Shown: one piece after another, positions 6,118-9,991 of the stretch
Numbering within the stretch: the stretch's first letter is position 1
How the letters are laid out: the number at the start of each line of letters is the position of its first letter
NCBI GenBank assembly: GCA_030951095.1
Contig: JAUZQI010000158.1
Coordinates: 1 to 9,991 of the forward strand
Source of the DNA: Mariprofundus sp.
GTDB lineage: Bacteria; Pseudomonadota; Zetaproteobacteria; Mariprofundales; Mariprofundaceae
DNA: 9,991 nucleotides
Direction: 5' to 3'
Notes under the pieces: model-generated
Told to the model about the DNA's origin: nothing
What the model saw: only the letters and a program-made list of their open reading frames with translations
The model's database searches: none
Position numbers and translations under genes: made by a program

Positions 6118-7482
6118 TTACAGAACCTCAACTGCCTTGGCCGCCAATCTGGATCGCTCGCTGGCTTTCAGCGCAATGTGGCCACCATGCTCCCAACCAG
6201 CGAAGGCGGATACAGCCTGTGTCAGTCCATTGGTGTGAGCTGTCAAATAAGGCGTATCAATCTGACCGTTGTTGCCAAGTATGATCAACTTTGAATCCTC
6301 ACCCATACGGGTGACCAGCGTTTTCATCTGGTGCGGCGTCAAATTCTGGGCCTCATCCACGAGAAGCCATGTTTTGGTGAAGGTACGTCCGCGTGCATAA
6401 GAAAGCGCTGCAATCTCGATGCGATGTTGGCCGAGGATATCGGAAATGTTTTGCGCTTCATCGCCCAGCAGGATAGACAGATTATCTGTAATCGCTCCCA
6501 TCCATGGCTCCAGCTTTTCACGCTCGGTACCGGGCAGAAAACCAATATCCTGCCCCATCGGGACAGTGGCGCGGGTAACCAGAATCTTTTCATATAAACC
6601 CATATCCAGCGTCTGATGCAAGCCAGCAGCCAGAGCCAGGAGCGTTTTACCGGAACCCGCTTTGCCCATCATGGCGACCAGATCCAGATCGGCATCCATC
6701 AGCAGATTCATAGCCATATTCTGTTCCAGGTTACGTGCCTGAATGCCCCACACTGCATGACGCCCGTTACGGTAAGAGGTGATATCCTGCAAATGCACCC
6801 GGCGCTGCTCATCAAGCGATGTGCAGCGCATGGCCACTTCCCGCTCACCGGGCAAGACGACAAATGAATTCATGAAAGGCAAATCCGTTTCTTCCGGCCA
6901 ACTCACTACAAAATGATTGCCATGGTCATGCTCCAGCACTTCCATATCGGTTGCCATGGTTTCCCATGTACCATGATCCAAACGCAGCTTGCCGCTGGGT
7001 AAAACCGACAAATCGCTAACCACGCGATCCGAACGATAATCCTCCGTTTTCAGGCCCAGTGCCCGTGCCTTGATGCGCAGATTAATATCTTTGGAAACCA
7101 GGATGACATGACGGTCAGGGTGTTCCTGCTGCACCGACAATGACACGGCAATAATACGATTGTCGCCACTGCCCTTGGCCAGAGAATCAGGCAGGATATC
7201 CAGCGAACGATGATTCAGTTCAAAAAACAGCCTGCCACCGCCGGGCAAAGGGCAACCTTCGGATAAATCATCGCAACCCATACTCAGTTCATCTAGCTGC
7301 CTTGATGCCTCGCGCACATTGCGCGCCAGCTCATCAAAGCCTTTTTTAACCTTGTCCATTTCCTCCAGTACGACGATGGGCAAGATCACATCATGCTCGT
7401 CAAAGCGCTGCAGTGAACTGGGATCGTGAATAATGACATTGGTATCCAGAATATAAATCTTACGCTGTTGTTCGTCGCTCAA
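6118..7482 (-). CDS. phoH2: PIN-PhoH fusion ATPase (PhoH2/YlaK type)
   Basis: This 454-residue cytoplasmic protein joins an N-terminal PIN nuclease domain to a C-terminal PhoH ATPase domain. The acidic PIN residues are Asp13 (ILDTNV), Glu40/41 (VLEEMD), Asp107 (GDNRI) and Asp132 (VSKDINLRIKA). The ATPase has Walker A GKAGSGKT (273-280), Walker B LLVDEAQN (373-380), a sensor-like GNNGQID (403-409) and the ERSRLA motif near 442. In mycobacteria PhoH2 acts as an RNA helicase coupled to sequence-specific RNase activity; the same role is inferred here. The start is TTG at 7482 with GGAGAG upstream. The first in-frame ATG (residue 42) would delete the PIN active site, so TTG is preferred. A 17-bp palindrome lies immediately upstream. 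It appears monocistronic and converges on the MITE copy B region. Confidence 0.93.
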   Translation of the reverse strand: MSDEQQRKIYILDTNVIIHDPSSLQRFDEHDVILPIVVLEEMDKVKKGFDELARNVREASRQLDELSMGCDDLSEGCPLPGGGRLFFELNHRSLDILPDSLAKGSGDNRIIAVSLSVQQEHPDRHVILVSKDINLRIKARALGLKTEDYRSDRVVSDLSVLPSGKLRLDHGTWETMATDMEVLEHDHGNHFVVSWPEETDLPFMNSFVVLPGEREVAMRCTSLDEQRRVHLQDITSYRNGRHAVWGIQARNLEQNMAMNLLMDADLDLVAMMGKAGSGKTLLALAAGLHQTLDMGLYEKILVTRATVPMGQDIGFLPGTEREKLEPWMGAITDNLSILLGDEAQNISDILGQHRIEIAALSYARGRTFTKTWLLVDEAQNLTPHQMKTLVTRMGEDSKLIILGNNGQIDTPYLTAHTNGLTQAVSAFAGWEHGGHIALKASERSRLAAKAVEVL

Positions 7483-7498
7483 GGTGCTCTCCAGAAGG

Positions 7499-7515
7499 TG
7501 GAATATCTAATTCCA
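7499..7515. promoter_or_regulatory. Palindrome TGGAAT-N5-ATTCCA upstream of phoH2
   Basis: Two perfect 6-base arms spaced by 5 bases lie 17-33 bases before the phoH2 start codon, where an operator or the -10 region would be. No clear -35/-10 pair could be assigned nearby. A regulatory role is only a possibility. Confidence 0.25.
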
Positions 7516-7643
7516 AGATTCGGCATTGGCGAACCCTGGGATTAAGGCTTGTAGCTATACATGCGTTTGACAGTCCATATGATGACAGAAGCCCGTGATT
7601 TGTCATGTCTTCAGTTGCTCCTTCATGACATCAGCAATGATGC

Positions 7644-7671
7644 TTGACAGCCCGCAATCGCTCGGCATTAT
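7644..7671 (+). promoter_or_regulatory. Promoter of the tRNA-Gly/tRNA-Cys unit
   Basis: A perfect -35 TTGACA (7644-7649) and a -10-like CATTAT (7666-7671) are 16 bases apart. They are followed by a GC-rich discriminator (CGCCCCG), as is usual for stringently controlled stable-RNA promoters, and the tRNA begins 13 bases after the -10. Confidence 0.6.
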
Positions 7672-7683
7672 TCGCCCCGTTCT

Positions 7684-7759
7684 GCGGGTATAGCTCAGTT
7701 GGTAGAGCGCGACCTTGCCAAGGTCGAGGTCACCGGTTCGAGCCCGGTTACCCGCTCCA
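7684..7759 (+). tRNA. tRNA-Gly (anticodon GCC)
   Basis: A full 76-nt cloverleaf is visible. The acceptor is GCGGGTA/TACCCGC, the D arm GCTC...GAGC, the anticodon stem CGACC/GGTCG around TTGCCAA, and the T arm ACCGG-TTCGAGC-CCGGT. The discriminator is T and CCA is encoded. Anticodon GCC reads GGC and GGU glycine codons. Confidence 0.97.
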
Positions 7760-7763
7760 GATT

Positions 7764-7794
7764 AAAAGGGGTCCCCGTGACCCCTTTTATTTTC
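7764..7794 (+). terminator. Terminator-like hairpin between the two tRNA genes
   Basis: A perfect 10-bp stem AAAAGGGGTC (7764-7773) / GACCCCTTTT (7779-7788) with a 5-nt loop starts 5 nt after the tRNA-Gly CCA and leads into ATTTTC. The T tail is interrupted, so it may be a partial terminator or a processing hairpin. Confidence 0.65.
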
Positions 7795-7810
7795 TGCATT
7801 GGTTGTTAAC

Positions 7811-7885
7811 GGCAGGGTGGCTCAGTGGTACGGCGGAGGATTGCAAATCCTTTATTCGCGAGTTCGAGTCTCGCCCCGGCCTCCA
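7811..7885 (+). tRNA. tRNA-Cys (anticodon GCA)
   Basis: This is a 75-nt cloverleaf with acceptor GGCAGGG/CCCGGCC, anticodon stem GAGGA/TCCTT around TTGCAAA, T arm GCGAG-TTCGAGT-CTCGC, discriminator T and encoded CCA. The U discriminator and GCA anticodon are the main identity elements for cysteinyl-tRNA synthetase. One acceptor pair is mismatched (A at 7814 opposite G at 7878, position 4-69), and the D stem is effectively 3 bp. No separate promoter is evident, so it probably depends on read-through from tRNA-Gly. Confidence 0.92.
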
Positions 7886-8005
7886 ACCGTGCATTAATCT
7901 GCTAACCTGTAATTTTTCTCAGGTTTATATTCCAGCGGCATCCTTTATTGTTTGTGATCAAAATGTCCCATACGTAAATGTAACCACCAAACAGGAGGCA
8001 ACACC

Positions 8006-8413
8006 ATGCAACAAATCAAGATAATCATTTTGGCCGCTTCACTTGCCATGGCTGGTTCGGCATACGCACATGAAGGCCATGAACATGGCGTATCATTCGA
8101 AACACCAACAGACGGTTCCACAGTCAGTCAGACATTCAAAGTTGAGATGAAAGTTGGAGGCATGAAAGTGCGCAAGGCCGGTGACATCATTGAAGGCACG
8201 GGCCATTTTCACATTATTATTGACGGCGCTTGTATCAATGAAGGCGATGCTGTCGCCAAAGACGCCACTCATATCCATTTCGGCAAAGGTCAGGATAAAA
8301 CGCAGCTTGCTCTGAAGCCCGGCGCTCATTCCCTGTCACTACAATTTGCTGACGGACGTCATCAGTCCTACGGTACGGCATGGTGTAAAACCATTCACCT
8401 GACCGTAAAATAA
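8006..8413 (+). CDS. Periplasmic DUF4399-type protein
   Basis: A 135-residue exported protein. Residues 1-21 are a signal peptide with cleavage after AYA, leaving a mature N-terminus rich in histidine (HEGHEHG). The remaining body of about 110 residues shows the DUF4399 pattern: FETPTDGSTV, GTGHFHIIID (65-74), ATHIHFGKGQ (87-96) and LALKPGAHSLSLQFADG (101-117). Cys76 and Cys127 could form a disulfide. The biochemical role of DUF4399 proteins is not established; the many histidines in HFHI, HIHF and the N-terminus suggest metal binding, which is inference. AGGAGG lies about 8 bases before the ATG. It follows the tRNA genes by 120 bp with no convincing promoter seen, and faces pgl across a shared hairpin. 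Confidence 0.88.
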   Translation: MQQIKIIILAASLAMAGSAYAHEGHEHGVSFETPTDGSTVSQTFKVEMKVGGMKVRKAGDIIEGTGHFHIIIDGACINEGDAVAKDATHIHFGKGQDKTQLALKPGAHSLSLQFADGRHQSYGTAWCKTIHLTVK

Positions 8414-8420
8414 ATCAGAT

Positions 8421-8457
8421 AAAGCGAAGCAGCTTCTAATTGAAGCTGCCTCGCTTT
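8421..8457. terminator. Bidirectional hairpin terminator between DUF4399 gene and pgl
   Basis: AAAGCGAAGCAGCTTC (8421-8436) pairs with GAAGCTGCCTCGCTTT (8442-8457) around a TAATT loop, giving 15 pairs with a single A/C mismatch. It lies 7 bases after the DUF4399 stop and 12 bases after the pgl stop on the other strand. T runs follow the stem only loosely on either side. Confidence 0.7.
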
Positions 8458-8469
8458 ACATTTATCGTA

Positions 8470-9156
8470 TCAGTCGAAAGCATCCTTATCGATGAGCCAT
8501 TCGCTGCCTTCCACTCTGGCAACAGGCAAACGCTCGCCACTGCGAATGCGCGCCATGACTTCAGTTTTTCCCTTCCCTGCCACCATAATCAGACAACGAT
8601 GCGCTGCATTGAATACGGAATATCCCATGCTGACGCGCTTAGATGGTGCTTTGGGAGAGTTGTAGACAGGAATCGCCAGACGGCGATCATCCAGCCCCGG
8701 ATTGCCGGGGAACAGGCTGGCGGTATGCCCATCCTCGCCGATACCCAGCAAGATTAAATCCATGCACGGCGCTTCGGCCAATAAAGCTGAATATTGATCT
8801 GCTGCTATCTCAGGCCCCAATTCTGCGGCCATTCGATGAATCTGCGATGCTGGAATCGGCACATGATTCAGCAGCGCCTGATCAGCCATCAGATCATTGC
8901 GTTCGGCATCTCCAACGGGCAAACAGCGCTCATCGCCAAACCAGACATGCACCTTTGACCAATCCATATCCGCATCACGCAACAGTTCATAACAGCGTTT
9001 CGGGGTTGTACCACCCGCCAGCGCCCAGTGAAAAACACCGCGCGAAACAATCGCCACCTTAGCCGCTTCAAGCACGGCTGTGGCGGCGAACTGCGCAACG
9101 GCTTCTGAATCAGCGCATGGATGGATGATCATTCCATCACGATCCGAATCAATCAT
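8470..9156 (-). CDS. pgl: 6-phosphogluconolactonase
   Basis: Pgl hydrolyses 6-phosphogluconolactone to 6-phosphogluconate in the oxidative pentose phosphate pathway. With ATG 9156 it has 228 residues, normal for the DevB/SOL-type enzyme. Motifs are LAGGTTP (46-52), WFGDERCLP (72-80) and GIGEDGHTASLFPG (138-151), which together form the sugar-phosphate and catalytic site. The frame is open to 9201, but the chosen ATG overlaps the gnd TGA by 8 bp, which suits translational coupling. ATG 9132 (MIIHPCADSE) is an alternative 16 bases after the gnd stop; neither has a strong ribosome site, so the start is uncertain. The product of Pgl is the substrate of the upstream neighbour Gnd. Confidence 0.93.
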   Translation of the reverse strand: MIDSDRDGMIIHPCADSEAVAQFAATAVLEAAKVAIVSRGVFHWALAGGTTPKRCYELLRDADMDWSKVHVWFGDERCLPVGDAERNDLMADQALLNHVPIPASQIHRMAAELGPEIAADQYSALLAEAPCMDLILLGIGEDGHTASLFPGNPGLDDRRLAIPVYNSPKAPSKRVSMGYSVFNAAHRCLIMVAGKGKTEVMARIRSGERLPVARVEGSEWLIDKDAFD

Positions 9157-9991
9157 CGGCAGGCTTAATCGCATGACCGCCGAAACCGGCGCGCTGGGCA
9201 TTTACAATCTTGCCCGCAAATGCATCTGTCTGACGACTGCGGAAACGCATCTGCAAGGCCAGCGTCATCACCGGCGTCGGGATGCCCAGATCAATGGCTT
9301 CATTGGCCGTCCAGCGTCCTTCGCCGGAATCATCCATCCAGTCGGACAGCGATGAGAGATCACCATCGGCTTCCAGCGCATCACCGGTCAAATCCAGCAA
9401 CCAGGACGACACCACCGAGCCATGCTGCCAGACACGCGAAATCTGGTGCATATCCAGATCGAATTCTTCTTTGGCCTTCATCAGTTCAAAGCCCTCGGCA
9501 AAGGCTTGCATCATGCCGTATTCCATGCCGTTATGAACCATTTTTACGAAGTGGCCGGAACCGACCGGGCCCATATGTCCCCAACCCTTGCCATCGTTCG
9601 AGGCCAGCGTAGTCAGCGCCGGTGCAATTAGATCAATGGCTGATTTTTCACCACCGATCATCAACGAATATCCATTCTGCAATCCCCATACACCGCCAGA
9701 CGTACCGCAATCGGCAAACAGCACGTCTTTTTCTTTCAGTTCTGCGCCGCGCCGTTGACCCTCTTTATAATTGGAATTGCCGCCATCGATGATTAAATCA
9801 CCCTGACCAACACCAGCTTCCAGCAGACCGGCAATCGTGCCATCGACAAACTGATGCGGCACCATTACCCATATCACACGCGGACTCGGCAGTTTTGCCA
9901 TCATATCGGCCAAATCAGCCGCTGCCGTAACGCTCTCATACGCTTCAGCCAGTGCCTTTCCCGGTGCCGCATCCACATCATACGCCACCAC
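9149..9991 (-). CDS. gnd: 6-phosphogluconate dehydrogenase, decarboxylating (N-terminus beyond window)
   Basis: Gnd oxidises and decarboxylates 6-phosphogluconate to ribulose 5-phosphate with reduction of NAD(P). The window holds 280 residues to the TGA at 9149; the N-terminal beta strand with the nucleotide-binding GxGxxG is missing, so roughly 20-30 residues lie off the right edge. Counting within the visible fragment, the substrate-site motifs are DGGNSNYK (69-76), GTSGGVWGLQNGYSLM (96-111) and the catalytic-lysine stretch KMVHNGMEYG (150-159). The C-terminus ends soon after FRSRQTDAFAGKIVNAQR, so this is the short roughly 300-residue class (YqeC/GntZ-like) and not the 470-residue dimeric Gnd. 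That class is often NAD-preferring, but the cofactor motif is outside the window. Confidence 0.93.
   Translation of the reverse strand: MVAYDVDAAPGKALAEAYESVTAAADLADMMAKLPSPRVIWVMVPHQFVDGTIAGLLEAGVGQGDLIIDGGNSNYKEGQRRGAELKEKDVLFADCGTSGGVWGLQNGYSLMIGGEKSAIDLIAPALTTLASNDGKGWGHMGPVGSGHFVKMVHNGMEYGMMQAFAEGFELMKAKEEFDLDMHQISRVWQHGSVVSSWLLDLTGDALEADGDLSSLSDWMDDSGEGRWTANEAIDLGIPTPVMTLALQMRFRSRQTDAFAGKIVNAQRAGFGGHAIKPADD

Noticed and set aside
7567..7583. TTGACA plus TATGAT as a promoter
   Set aside because: The two hexamers are only 5 bases apart and no other -10 lies at suitable spacing.
7930..7980. FNR- or CRP-like site (TTGTGATCAAAATG) before the DUF4399 gene
   Set aside because: Only one half-site resembles either consensus, and the second half and a clear promoter are missing.
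7644..8024. 126-codon plus-strand frame spanning both tRNA genes
   Set aside because: It translates through two clear tRNA cloverleafs and a hairpin, so it is not a gene.
9220..9612. Plus-strand 130-codon frame opposite gnd
   Set aside because: It is the antisense shadow of a well-conserved gene, with Arg/Pro/Ser-biased composition.

Overview
The window comes from a Gram-negative proteobacterium of moderate GC content. Supporting evidence is Sec-type signal peptides, a periplasm-facing cytochrome c anchor, a short 'delta-type' N-acetylglutamate synthase, a PIN-PhoH fusion protein, and proteobacterial tRNAs with encoded CCA. The gene set would suit a respiratory, iron-oxidiser-like lineage such as the Zetaproteobacteria, but that assignment is an impression and not a demonstrated result.

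Layout. (1) Positions 1-1041, minus strand: a secreted von Willebrand A (VWA) protein with its own promoter. Its C-terminal half is a long Ala/Glu/Lys pentapeptide repeat that runs off the left edge. (2) Positions 1186-4533, minus strand: a tight four-gene operon in the order mini-dihaem cytochrome c, nadK, recN, short argA, with a 4-bp stop/start overlap and gaps of 27 and 13 bp. (3) Positions 4534-6117: a small accessory-looking island. It holds two inverted copies (about 91% identical by eye) of a roughly 158-bp palindromic MITE-like element with 16-bp terminal inverted repeats and 4-bp target duplications. Between them lie a 56-aa unrecognised protein gene and a stand-alone membrane protein resembling the N-terminal domain of PuuD urate oxidases, with a strong promoter before the latter and a rho-independent terminator after it. 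(4) Positions 6118-7482, minus strand: a PIN-PhoH (PhoH2-type) RNA-processing ATPase with a TTG start. (5) Positions 7644-7885, plus strand: a tRNA-Gly(GCC) and tRNA-Cys(GCA) pair separated by a terminator-like hairpin. (6) Positions 8006-8413: a periplasmic DUF4399-type protein, convergent with (7) gnd-pgl on the minus strand. Gnd is cut by the right edge. Together Gnd and Pgl cover the oxidative pentose phosphate steps from 6-phosphogluconolactone to ribulose 5-phosphate.

Most genes are housekeeping. NadK makes NADP, and the gnd-pgl pair supplies reducing power and pentoses. RecN serves recombinational repair, ArgA starts arginine synthesis, and PhoH2 probably acts on RNA. The least ordinary content is the MITE pair and the cargo-like genes between its copies, the repeat-tailed VWA protein, and the mini-cytochrome leading the nadK-recN operon.
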